Assembly (NCBI GenBank): GCA_947483545.1
Contig: CANKNP010000089.1
Location: 1 to 15,379 of the forward strand
Length of the DNA: 15,379 nt
Reading direction: 5' to 3'
From: Deltaproteobacteria bacterium
GTDB taxonomy: Bacteria; Myxococcota; UBA796; SXON01
Shown: piece by piece, positions 6,327 to 12,921 of the stretch
How positions within the stretch are numbered: position 1 is the first letter of the stretch
Layout: each line of letters starts with the position of its first letter
The notes under the pieces: generated by a model
What the model was told of the DNA's origin: nothing
Seen by the model: the letters and a program-made list of their open reading frames with translations, nothing else
The model's database searches: none
Made by a program: the position numbers and the translations under genes

Positions 6327-6375
6327 GCGAGCCGAGATGCGCTCGCCCTGCTTTGTGCGAGCCGAGATGCGCTCG
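6327..6375. repeat. 19-bp direct repeat, 30-bp period, each copy with an internal dyad
   Basis: GCGAGCCGAGATGCGCTCG occurs exactly at 6327-6345 and 6357-6375. Each copy has inverted arms CGAGC and GCTCG. In the first copy the dyad extends to 8-bp arms, GGGCGAGC (6325-6332) and GCTCGCCC (6341-6348), around CGAGATGC. The period is near three helical turns, as for paired repressor or activator sites. The repeat begins 20 bp upstream of the pseudokinase start. Confidence 0.75.
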
Positions 6376-6388
6376 ACTACGAGCGCGT

Positions 6389-6424
6389 GGCCGGATTCGT
6401 CCGGAGTACCCTCCGAATCCGGCC
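6389..6424. repeat. Perfect 11-bp-arm hairpin in the divergent region
   Basis: GGCCGGATTCG (6389-6399) pairs with CGAATCCGGCC (6414-6424) around a 14-nt loop that itself holds GGAG and CTC. No T-run follows on either strand, so it is not a classical terminator. It may be an operator, a leader-RNA structure or a dispersed repeat. Confidence 0.7.
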
Positions 6425-6553
6425 CTCGGCTCGGGTGCGGTTCACCGGCGGCCGGGGGGCGAGGGGGCTCGGGCCCCGCCCGCCGCAACCCGCCACGCCG
6501 CGGGCGGATTCCCGATTTTCTTGATAGCCGCCTCGCACTCCGAGGAACCCCCT

Positions 6554-9298
6554 TTGCTCTCGCTTCTCCTCGCGCTCGCGGCATCGCAACCCGCCCTCGC
6601 CGTCGAAGTCACCGGCCAGATCCGCGGCCAGGTCGTTGACCCCTCGGGGATTGGTGTTCCCGGCCTCACCGTCACCGTCACCAGCCCGGCGCTGATGGGC
6701 ACTGGCTCGGCCACGACGGACGATGAAGGCTACTTCCGCGTCGTCGCGCTGCCCCCGGGCCAGTACGTGGCCGAGGTCAAGGCCGACGGGTTCTTCCCGT
6801 ACAAGGCCACCGGGCTCTTCGTCGTCACCGGCCAGTCCGCGGAGATCACGATCGAGCTCCAGCCCGCATCCGGCGCGGCGACTGTCACAGTCGTTGCTCA
6901 GAAGCCCGTCGTGGACACCCGAAAGACCTCGTCTGGCGCGGTGCTCTCTCGCGAATCGATGCGCGACATCCCGAACGGGGGCCGTGATTACCAATCGCTG
7001 ACAGGCTTCGCCGCGGGCGTCGTGGGCTCCGGGAACGCGAATGTTCGCGGCTCCTTCGACGACGGCAATCAGTTCTACCTCGACGGCGTGAACAACACCG
7101 ACCCGATCACGGGCACGTTCTCGCAGAACATGAACTACGACGCGATCGAAGAGGTCCAGGTCGTGACCGGCGGCATGGACGCCGAATACGGCCGCTCCTT
7201 GGGCGGCGCGGTCAACGTGGTGACGCGGTCCGGCGGAAATGAATTCCATGGAGATGCGCAGTTCCTGTACTCGTCCGCGCCAGCGACCGGCGACAAGGGG
7301 TTCAACCTGCGCTGGGCGAAGCCGCTTGAGGGCGAGGTCTTCGGCTCCTACCAGAACCAGGGGCTCGCCCTGAACCTGGGCGGGCCGATCGTCCGGGACC
7401 GGCTCTGGTTCTTCGCGAGCTTGCAAGGCGACTACCTGCTCAAGGCGGCGGATGTGGACCCGAGCATCGGTCGCCCCGCTGATCAGCCGCTCGAGCCTCG
7501 CGATTGGAAGAGCGCCTATTGGTTTGGGAAGCTCACCTGGCAGCCCGGCGCGCAAAACAAGCTGACGCTCCAGGCGCAGGGCGATCCGACCTGGATCAAG
7601 AACGTCGAGCAGAATGGGTACGTGCTGCCGAACGGGGAGAGCAACTGGCGCCAGGGCGGGTTCTCCATCACGGCGGGGCACATCCTCACGCCGACCGCCC
7701 GTACCGTCATCCAGACGCAGGCCTATTTCCAGAAGTCGGATTTGATCTACTACGCCAAGGATTGCGAGAGCGCCCGCGGCGATGAGGCGCTCGCAGACTG
7801 CATCCGGAACCTGGAGGACCCTTGGAGCTCCTGGTATCCGGACGACTTCAGCGCCGGTGATGCGCCGTACGGGGAGATCAGCCACCGCTATCGGTCCTCG
7901 TTGCAGACCAACTGGACCCAGTTCTTCAGCCTGCTCGGCGAGCACCAGACCAAGATCGGGGCGCAGGGCGAATACCTCGTGACGGACGACATCTTCCCCG
8001 GCATCGAAGACTGGACGTTCAAGCAGTCCACGGGCGACCCCGCCGACATCGACAGCTACGAGAACCTGTACCAGATCCGGTACGACAACGAGCAGGAGAT
8101 CCACCTCACCGGAATGCTCGTGAGCGCCTACGTCCAGGACATCTGGAATCCGATCCCGAGGCTCACCATCCGACCGGGCGTCCGTATGGACTACTCGGCC
8201 CTCAACAACGATGTCGGGGAGTTGGCGTTCTCCAAGACCACGTTCGCCCCGCGCATGGGCCTCGCGGGCGACCTGACCGGCGATGGCAAGACCAGCGGCC
8301 ATGCATTCTACGGTCGGTTCTACGACTCCGGGTTCCTGGCGGTGTCGAGCATGCTGGGCAAGCGGAGCACGGGCTACGAGAGGTTCGCCTGGGACTCTGC
8401 CGCCGGGGAGTGGGGGGAGGAGCCGGTGGAGAGCTCTGCGTCCTACTCCGTGGTCAGCGACGATTTGAAGAACCCCTACTCGGACGAGTTCGATGTCGGG
8501 ATTTCCCGGGATTTGGGGGCCGGCTGGGCCGTGGACGTGACCGGCACCTACGAGTACGCCCAGAACTTCTGGGAGGACGATGAGGTCAACCTCATCTGGA
8601 ACGACGATGGCACGGATGTCGTCGGCTACCGGAACGGGAAGAACGAGTCGATCTACCGGATTCGCACGCCGGACGACTCGTTCACCGAATACACCGGCCT
8701 GGAGCTGTCCGTCGCCCGGCAATTCTCCGACGGGTTCTCGGTGTTGGGCTCCTACACCTGGAGCCGCGCGTACGGCACCAACTCGGCGCAGTTTGCGAGC
8801 GGGGCGTTTGACAACCCGGAGCAAGCTGAGGAAGAGACGGGCCTGCTCTCCTACGATCACACCCACAGCGTCAAGCTGATCGGCTCGATGCGCGATCCGG
8901 ACGCCATCAAGCTCTCCGACTCCGTGCAGCTCGGGTACTTGTACGGTTGGAACTTCTACATCCTCTCCGGTTCGCCGTACACCAAGGCGTACTACAACAG
9001 CTACTACGGCGGTTGGTACAACTACGAAGAGTCGGTGGACGGCACCTACCGGACCCCTGCGATGAGCCAGCTTGACATCAAGCTCGGTCTTACCCTCGCC
9101 GTGAAGCAGACCACCTGGGACCTCACCGCGGAGATCTTCAACCTGTTCAATGACCGCGCCGTGGAGTCCGTCGAGACCACCTACGACGACGGCGCGGGTG
9201 GCATCTACCTCGACGAGAACGGCGACCCCATCTTCGGCACCCCCGTCACCCGCCAATCGCCGCGCTACGTGCAGCTCGGCCTCCGTGGAGAGTTCTGA
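6554..9298 (+). CDS. TonB-dependent outer-membrane receptor with carboxypeptidase-regulatory N-domain (Oar-like)
   Basis: The 914-residue protein is a plugged beta barrel that should import or bind a substrate at the outer membrane using TonB energy. A signal peptide (MLSLLLALAASQPALA) is followed by a carboxypeptidase-regulatory beta-sandwich at about 20-105 (GQVVDPSGIGVPGLTVTV and DEGYFRVVALPPGQY). The plug lies at about 108-235, with NVRGSFDDGNQFYLDGVNNT, EEVQVVTGGMDAEYGRSLGG and AVNVVTRSGGN. The barrel runs to a terminal Phe (LGLRGEF), as needed for BAM-dependent insertion. The chosen start is TTG at 6554, because GAGGA lies 7 nt upstream and the signal peptide begins there; upstream codons in this frame do not look like protein. 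Its TGA shares one base with the ATG of the next gene (TGATG), so the downstream lipoprotein is probably translationally coupled. Substrate unknown; Oar-like relatives in myxobacteria have been tied to surface adhesion and export as well as uptake. Confidence 0.9.
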   Translation: MLSLLLALAASQPALAVEVTGQIRGQVVDPSGIGVPGLTVTVTSPALMGTGSATTDDEGYFRVVALPPGQYVAEVKADGFFPYKATGLFVVTGQSAEITIELQPASGAATVTVVAQKPVVDTRKTSSGAVLSRESMRDIPNGGRDYQSLTGFAAGVVGSGNANVRGSFDDGNQFYLDGVNNTDPITGTFSQNMNYDAIEEVQVVTGGMDAEYGRSLGGAVNVVTRSGGNEFHGDAQFLYSSAPATGDKGFNLRWAKPLEGEVFGSYQNQGLALNLGGPIVRDRLWFFASLQGDYLLKAADVDPSIGRPADQPLEPRDWKSAYWFGKLTWQPGAQNKLTLQAQGDPTWIKNVEQNGYVLPNGESNWRQGGFSITAGHILTPTARTVIQTQAYFQKSDLIYYAKDCESARGDEALADCIRNLEDPWSSWYPDDFSAGDAPYGEISHRYRSSLQTNWTQFFSLLGEHQTKIGAQGEYLVTDDIFPGIEDWTFKQSTGDPADIDSYENLYQIRYDNEQEIHLTGMLVSAYVQDIWNPIPRLTIRPGVRMDYSALNNDVGELAFSKTTFAPRMGLAGDLTGDGKTSGHAFYGRFYDSGFLAVSSMLGKRSTGYERFAWDSAAGEWGEEPVESSASYSVVSDDLKNPYSDEFDVGISRDLGAGWAVDVTGTYEYAQNFWEDDEVNLIWNDDGTDVVGYRNGKNESIYRIRTPDDSFTEYTGLELSVARQFSDGFSVLGSYTWSRAYGTNSAQFASGAFDNPEQAEEETGLLSYDHTHSVKLIGSMRDPDAIKLSDSVQLGYLYGWNFYILSGSPYTKAYYNSYYGGWYNYEESVDGTYRTPAMSQLDIKLGLTLAVKQTTWDLTAEIFNLFNDRAVESVETTYDDGAGGIYLDENGDPIFGTPVTRQSPRYVQLGLRGEF

Positions 9299-10743
9299 TG
9301 CGTCCCCAACTGACCCGCTCCTTCGTGCTCTTCTTGCTTGTCGCTGCCTGCGCTGGGCCTGAGACCGGCCTCGACACCACCGTGCTCATTGGCACCGTGA
9401 GCATTCCCCCCGCGCTCGTCGAGGAGAAGGACAACGCGGCGGCGCCCAATGACACCGCGGCGCAGGCGCTCGGCGAGGACGGCTCGACGTCGTTGACCTA
9501 TCGGGCTGTCGTTCTGACAGGGAGCACCAGCGCCTGGACACCTGAGACCGGACAGCCTGGGACCGACGACGACGAGATCTACGGCGACGCGGACCTGTAC
9601 GCGTTCTCTCCCATCGCGGATGGAACGTTCACCATCACCCTCGATTTCGCGACCGGCGCCGACGCCGAGACCGGCGGCGACGCCGTGGTGTACGACTTCT
9701 ACGTCGTCGAGGCTGCGAGCCTGGATCTCGCGTACGATGTCGGGTACTGGTCCACGGACGGGAGCGCGGGTGCGGTGACCCTGCAGGCCGATCTGGTCGC
9801 TGGTGGCGACTACGTGCTCGTGGTCGGCGGCTACACCAACACCGAGGGCGACGCGGAGGTCCCGTACCAGGTCTCGTTGTCGGGCTCCCAGCCAGCCGCG
9901 GGCGTCGTGCTGGTCGGCGCCTACCTCGAGTCGGATCCTGCGGTGGCGTCCGACCCGGTGGGTGGAACGAGCGTGACGAGTTGGGCGTACGACGCCGAGA
10001 CGCTCACCTACACCGGGCCCTACGAGATCCTCTACCTGCGGTCGGTGGTCATGGACGGGGCCACGGACACAAGCGACGGGTCTCCGGTCGTCGATGAGGG
10101 GTTGACGGACCCGATCTACCTGATGGCAGGCACACTGTCGGGGCTGAACGCCACGCCGAGCGCCGGCGCGCTCTACAGCTCGGTGTCGGTCGAGGTGCAG
10201 GCGACGAGCGACGCGTCCGAGGTGGCAAGCGCGATCGTGCTGGATGCGCTGTTTCCGAAGGTGATCGGGGTGGAGTCCGTGGAGGGCGCCGACGACACGG
10301 TGGTGGAGATCGACGCGGAATACAAACTGAACGGGGACACCGTCGTTGCCCAGGACGTCGGCGCCCTCTCGGGGATTGGGTTCGTAGACACGTTTGACGG
10401 GTTCCTGGCGCTGTCGGGGGGCGTGGGATGGGAGGCCAACGACGCGGACGCCTACGCATTCACGCTCGTGGAGCCTGCGTCCGTGATCATGACCGGGAGT
10501 TGGGGGAACGCGTCGAGTGACCTCGACTTCGGCATCTGGGGCTATGTGGACGGCACGGGATGGGTCGACTGGTTCTCCAACTTCAGCAGCTACGAGTCGT
10601 ACTGTCTCTACGCATCGAACCCGGAGATTTGCACAACCGTGGTGCCGCTCGATCCGGACGTCACCTACTACCTCATCGCGCTGGGCTACTCCGGCGATGC
10701 CGGGGACGAGCCCTACCACATCGAGCTGGAATGGATCCCGTAG
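9298..10743 (+). CDS. Lipoprotein with two PPC-like beta domains, partner of the TonB receptor
   Basis: The 481-residue protein has a lipoprotein signal: MRPQLTR, a hydrophobic core, then LLVAAC with the lipidated Cys18. Residue +2 is Ala, so outer-membrane sorting is expected. Two regions resemble bacterial pre-peptidase C-terminal (PPC) beta-sandwiches. The first (about 50-200) runs from PNDTAAQALGED through DADLYAFSPIADGTFTITLDF to AGGDYVLVVGGY. The second (about 360-481) runs from GWEANDADAYAFTLVEPASVIMTGSW to DVTYYLIALGYSGDAGDEPY. A middle beta-rich segment with a YLESDP start is unrecognised. The protein is very acidic, rich in Asp, Gly, Thr and Tyr, and may bind calcium. Its ATG overlaps the receptor stop as TGATG, which argues for a fixed ratio and a joint complex at the surface. 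No protease or glycosidase catalytic motif is seen; the binding role is inferred. Confidence 0.78.
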   Translation: MRPQLTRSFVLFLLVAACAGPETGLDTTVLIGTVSIPPALVEEKDNAAAPNDTAAQALGEDGSTSLTYRAVVLTGSTSAWTPETGQPGTDDDEIYGDADLYAFSPIADGTFTITLDFATGADAETGGDAVVYDFYVVEAASLDLAYDVGYWSTDGSAGAVTLQADLVAGGDYVLVVGGYTNTEGDAEVPYQVSLSGSQPAAGVVLVGAYLESDPAVASDPVGGTSVTSWAYDAETLTYTGPYEILYLRSVVMDGATDTSDGSPVVDEGLTDPIYLMAGTLSGLNATPSAGALYSSVSVEVQATSDASEVASAIVLDALFPKVIGVESVEGADDTVVEIDAEYKLNGDTVVAQDVGALSGIGFVDTFDGFLALSGGVGWEANDADAYAFTLVEPASVIMTGSWGNASSDLDFGIWGYVDGTGWVDWFSNFSSYESYCLYASNPEICTTVVPLDPDVTYYLIALGYSGDAGDEPYHIELEWIP

Positions 10744-10744
10744 T

Positions 10745-10757
10745 CGCCGGTCCGGCG
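10745..10757. promoter_or_regulatory. Short dyad between lipoprotein and cNMP/EAL genes
   Basis: CGCCGG and CCGGCG flank a single T, just after the lipoprotein stop and 23 bp before the next ATG. The one-base centre is too tight for an RNA hairpin without opening some pairs, so a DNA-binding site is as likely as a weak terminator. Confidence 0.3.
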
Positions 10758-10779
10758 TCAGCGCCATAGCTACCGTCTC

Positions 10780-11937
10780 ATGTCCCAGCACGTCCATCTC
10801 GTTGCCGGCCAGCCCCTGTTCCGACAGGGCGATGACGGCGACGATGCCTACATCATCGTGCGGGGGAGGATGCGCATCTCCGCGTATCGGCGGGGCATCG
10901 AGTCGATCCTGAATGAGGTCGGGCCGGGCGAGATGCTGGGCGAGCTGGCGATCATCGATGGCGCGCCACGAACGGCGACGGCGACGGCGATCGAGCCCAC
11001 CGAGCTTTGGGTGGTGACCAACGCGCAGATCGCCGAGCGGATCTCCCGCGCCGATCCGGTCCTGGCGCTCCTGATACAGCAGGTGATTCGGCATCTACGC
11101 CGCGAGATCCATGAGTCGGTGGCGCCGATCGACCACAGCCCCACGATTGAGCGGATGCGCTTCGAGGGGGAATTGTCCGAGGCCGGCGAGCGGAACGAGC
11201 TGGTGCTCTGGTACCAGCCGATCGTCGATCTCAAGGCGCGTCGCGTCGCGGGATTTGAGGCGCTCGTACGCTGGCAGCACCCCACGCGGGGGTTGATTTT
11301 TCCCGGCGATTTCATCCCGCTGGCCGAGGAGAGCGGGCTCATCGTGCCGATCGGGGCGTGGGTCATGCGGCAGGGGGCCCTCGCCCTGACCGCGATCGAT
11401 GAGGCCATGGGCGACGGTGAGGAGCGCTTCATGAGCGTGAACGTCTCCGGACGCCAGTTGGAGCAGCCGGGCTTTCTGGAGGAAGTACGCGGCGCGATCT
11501 CCGATGCTGGGCTCAGCGCCGGGCGACTCCACCTGGAGATGACCGAGGGCGTGTTGATCCAGAGTTCGACGGCGCGGGACACCGTCCGGGCCTGCACCCG
11601 CATCGGCGTCGGCTTGTTTCTCGACGATTTTGGGACCGGATATTCTTCGCTCGCCTATCTGAACCAGCTCCCCTTCGACGCACTGAAGATCGACCACTCT
11701 TTTGCGATGAAGCTCGAGGAGGAGGGCGATGGCCAGAAGCTGATCCTCGCGATCCTCGGCCTCGCCCGTACGCTCGGCCGCGGGGTCGTCATGGAGGGTT
11801 TGGAGACCAAGGGGCAGCGAGATCTGTATTTGTCGATGGGCGGCTCCCTCGGCCAGGGGTATTTGTTTGGCAGGCCGATGCCCTTCGAGGATGCGATCGC
11901 GCTCCTCCGACGGAGTGAGGAATTGCCCTGGAGGTGA
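10780..11937 (+). CDS. Cyclic-nucleotide-binding / EAL-domain c-di-GMP phosphodiesterase fusion
   Basis: The 385-residue cytoplasmic protein joins a cNMP-binding domain (about 5-110) to an EAL domain (about 130-380). The first has the phosphate-binding cassette GELAIIDGAPRTATATA, with Glu55 and Arg64 in place, so it should bind cAMP, cGMP or a related ligand. The EAL domain keeps every usual metal and catalytic position: Glu160 (FEALVRW), Asn221 (NVSGRQL), Glu253 (HLEMTE), Asp282-Asp283 (DDFGTGYSS), Lys303 (LKID), Glu339 (MEGLE) and Gln359 (GQGYLF). It is therefore probably an active phosphodiesterase turning c-di-GMP into pGpG under control of another cyclic nucleotide. No GGDEF, HTH or membrane part is present. 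The ATG at 10780 sits 36 bp after the preceding stop, without an obvious ribosome site. It converges with the MopE-like gene. Confidence 0.93.
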   Translation: MSQHVHLVAGQPLFRQGDDGDDAYIIVRGRMRISAYRRGIESILNEVGPGEMLGELAIIDGAPRTATATAIEPTELWVVTNAQIAERISRADPVLALLIQQVIRHLRREIHESVAPIDHSPTIERMRFEGELSEAGERNELVLWYQPIVDLKARRVAGFEALVRWQHPTRGLIFPGDFIPLAEESGLIVPIGAWVMRQGALALTAIDEAMGDGEERFMSVNVSGRQLEQPGFLEEVRGAISDAGLSAGRLHLEMTEGVLIQSSTARDTVRACTRIGVGLFLDDFGTGYSSLAYLNQLPFDALKIDHSFAMKLEEEGDGQKLILAILGLARTLGRGVVMEGLETKGQRDLYLSMGGSLGQGYLFGRPMPFEDAIALLRRSEELPWR

Positions 11938-11940
11938 GGG

Positions 11941-11961
11941 GATCAGGGGTTTTCCCCGATC
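11941..11961. terminator. Hairpin between two convergent genes
   Basis: GATC-A-GGGG, loop TTTT, CCCC-GATC forms an 8-bp stem with one bulged A in the 30-bp gap between the convergent EAL and MopE-like genes. Its place fits a bidirectional terminator, but no U-tract follows on either strand, so it may only stabilise 3' ends or act with Rho. Confidence 0.55.
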
Positions 11962-11967
11962 GGGTCG

Positions 11968-12585
11968 TCAGCCGCAGCCCTCGTCGATCTCGCCGTCGCA
12001 GTCATTGTCCGACCCGTCGCACCCCTCTGTCGCAGCAGGGGAGGAGGCCGCATCTGTGTCATCGCAATCCGAACCGCGGGTCACAAAGCCGTACTCCACG
12101 TCGCAGGCCAACCTCGCGGTGTCGGAATCCCCGAATCCGTCGCCGTCCCTGTCCAGGTAGAAGACTGAGAACCCGCTCGGGTCCACGCTGGGATCCTGGT
12201 CGTCCCAAAGGCCGTCGCAGTCCTCATCCCGGTTCGCGGAGTCACACACCTCGCTCGCGCTGGGGTTCACCGCTGCGTCGTCATCGTCGCAGTCCGTGGC
12301 GTTCGGGACGTATCCGGCCTCGACCGCGTCCGGACAGGTGGGGGTGCCCGGCGACCCTTGGTCCCCGAAACCGTCACCGTCGCGGTCCAGATAGCCGACC
12401 TCTGCGGCGGTGACCGCGGCGTCCCCGTCATCGCAGTCGTCCCCATTGGTCACCCCGCCGGCATCGCACTGAACCGGGGTGTCTGGGTCCCCGAGACCAT
12501 CCCCGTCCAGGTCCGCGAATCGGGTCTGGTCCTCGCAGCGCTGGGCACACGCGAGGAAGGAAGCGACCACGAGAATGCTGAACAT
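11968..12585 (-). CDS. MopE-like Asp/Cys-rich secreted lipoprotein with DxDGxGD calcium loops
   Basis: The 205-residue protein starts with a short hydrophobic leader, MFSILVVASFLAC, whose Cys13 may be lipidated, although Phe at -3 is unusual and no basic n-region is present. The rest is a repeated unit like that in Methylococcus MopE and many myxobacterial surface proteins. Calcium-type loops DLDGDGLGD (25-33) and two copies of DRDGDGFGD (67-75, 145-153) alternate with DCDD blocks (50-53, 98-102, 173-176) and E-x-CD / DEDCDG / DNDCDGEIDEGC cysteine pairs. The expected role is a disulphide- and calcium-stabilised surface stalk or metal-binding protein. No other domain follows, so it is a bare repeat protein, short for this group. 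The ATG at 12585 is fixed by an in-frame TAG just upstream. An AT-rich box, TATACT, lies only 8 nt before the ATG, so the mRNA may be leaderless or nearly so. Confidence 0.85.
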   Translation of the reverse strand: MFSILVVASFLACAQRCEDQTRFADLDGDGLGDPDTPVQCDAGGVTNGDDCDDGDAAVTAAEVGYLDRDGDGFGDQGSPGTPTCPDAVEAGYVPNATDCDDDDAAVNPSASEVCDSANRDEDCDGLWDDQDPSVDPSGFSVFYLDRDGDGFGDSDTARLACDVEYGFVTRGSDCDDTDAASSPAATEGCDGSDNDCDGEIDEGCG

Positions 12586-12600
12586 TCTACTTAGTATAGA
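12586..12600 (-). promoter_or_regulatory. Possible -10 element of the MopE-like gene
   Basis: Reading the minus strand, TATACT (12599-12594) is followed by AAGTAGA and the ATG. The 15-bp stretch is strikingly A+T-rich in this context. A start site 6-8 nt downstream would fall at or next to the ATG and give a leaderless transcript. No matching -35 (TTGACA-like) was seen. Confidence 0.4.
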
Positions 12601-12746
12601 TCATGCGCCGAGGTGGCCGACGCATTTCTCGGGCGGGCTCTCGCCCACCCCGCGACCTCCAACCGGGGCCAGCCCGGGCGCTGCGCACACAGGGCCATCC
12701 CAAGGCCCTGGAGTGACTTGACATGGAGCCGGGCTGGCCCCTACCC

Positions 12747-12820
12747 GCACCGTTCCAGGTGGAAGGCGGCGGGCCCGGCGGCTTCGCCGGACCGTCGCAT
12801 TCCACCGGTAGGAACGGTGC
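12747..12820. repeat. Nested long inverted repeat, possible structured RNA or operator
   Basis: The left arm 12747-12764 (GCACCGTTCC, A, GGTGGAA) pairs with the right arm 12800-12820 (TTCCACC, GGTA, GGAACGGTGC), giving 10 plus 7 base pairs around a small internal loop. Inside lies a second hairpin, CCGGCG (12775-12780), loop GCTT, CGCCGG (12785-12790), extended by two pairs after one mismatch. The stem is too long and too well matched for chance in 74 bases. There is no T-run after it. Confidence 0.7.
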
Positions 12821-12873
12821 AAAGAGACCGCCGAGCCGCGCGCGAGGTTCGCCGAGCGCGCGGATCGGCGGCC

Positions 12874-12890
12874 GTGCACCGCCCGTGCAC
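12874..12890. promoter_or_regulatory. Paired GTGCAC palindromes one helical turn apart
   Basis: GTGCAC occurs at 12874-12879 and 12885-12890, within a 9-bp direct repeat CCGTGCACC (12872-12880 and 12883-12891). The 11-bp centre-to-centre spacing places both on one face of the helix, 31 bp before the OYE-family start codon. This fits a repressor operator, but the regulator is unknown. Confidence 0.4.
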
Positions 12891-12921
12891 CTCCTCGGGT
12901 CGCCGGATTACCCCCCCGCGC

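Larger units (their letters stand above)
6308..6553. promoter_or_regulatory. Divergent intergenic region between pseudokinase and TonB-receptor genes
   Basis: This 246-bp gap must hold promoters for both outward genes. It contains a 19-bp direct repeat (6327-6345 and 6357-6375), an 11-bp-arm hairpin (6389-6424), and a GC-rich hairpin with arms 6476-6482 and 6501-6507 followed by a T-rich stretch (ATTTTCTT). A Shine-Dalgarno-like GAGGA is at 6542-6546. No convincing sigma-70 -35/-10 pair was found, which is common in such GC-rich genomes. No protein-like reading frame is seen; the open frame upstream of 6554 has basic, low-complexity composition. Confidence 0.5.
12601..12921. promoter_or_regulatory. 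Gene-free stretch rich in dyads upstream of the OYE-family gene
   Basis: The whole gap from 12586 is 336 bp. It holds the putative MopE-like promoter at its left edge, a hairpin AGGGCC/GGCCCT at 12691-12709, a TTGACA at 12718-12723 without a clear -10, the nested inverted repeat at 12747-12820, and paired GTGCAC palindromes at 12874-12890. An eight-base run of C follows close to the start codon. Open frames cross it on both strands, but their composition (Arg/Pro/Ala-rich, no motifs) looks non-coding. Confidence 0.5.

Noticed and set aside
6377..9256. 959-codon open frame antisense to the TonB-receptor gene
   Set aside because: Its translation has no motifs and is an Arg/Val/Leu/Asp/Gly mix typical of the reverse strand of a G+C-rich gene; the sense frame is a clear receptor.
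9265..11094. 609-codon open frame antisense to the lipoprotein and cNMP/EAL genes
   Set aside because: It spans two well-supported genes and their gap, has no recognisable domain, and is rich in Arg and His as expected for a shadow frame.
12718..12723. TTGACA as a -35 box of the OYE-family gene
   Set aside because: No acceptable -10 lies 16-18 bp downstream and the start codon is about 200 bp away.
12613..12921. N-terminal extension of the OYE-family protein
   Set aside because: The added residues are Arg/Pro/Ala-rich without motif and cover the inverted repeats; OYE proteins normally begin just before the LPCGAILRNRI strand.
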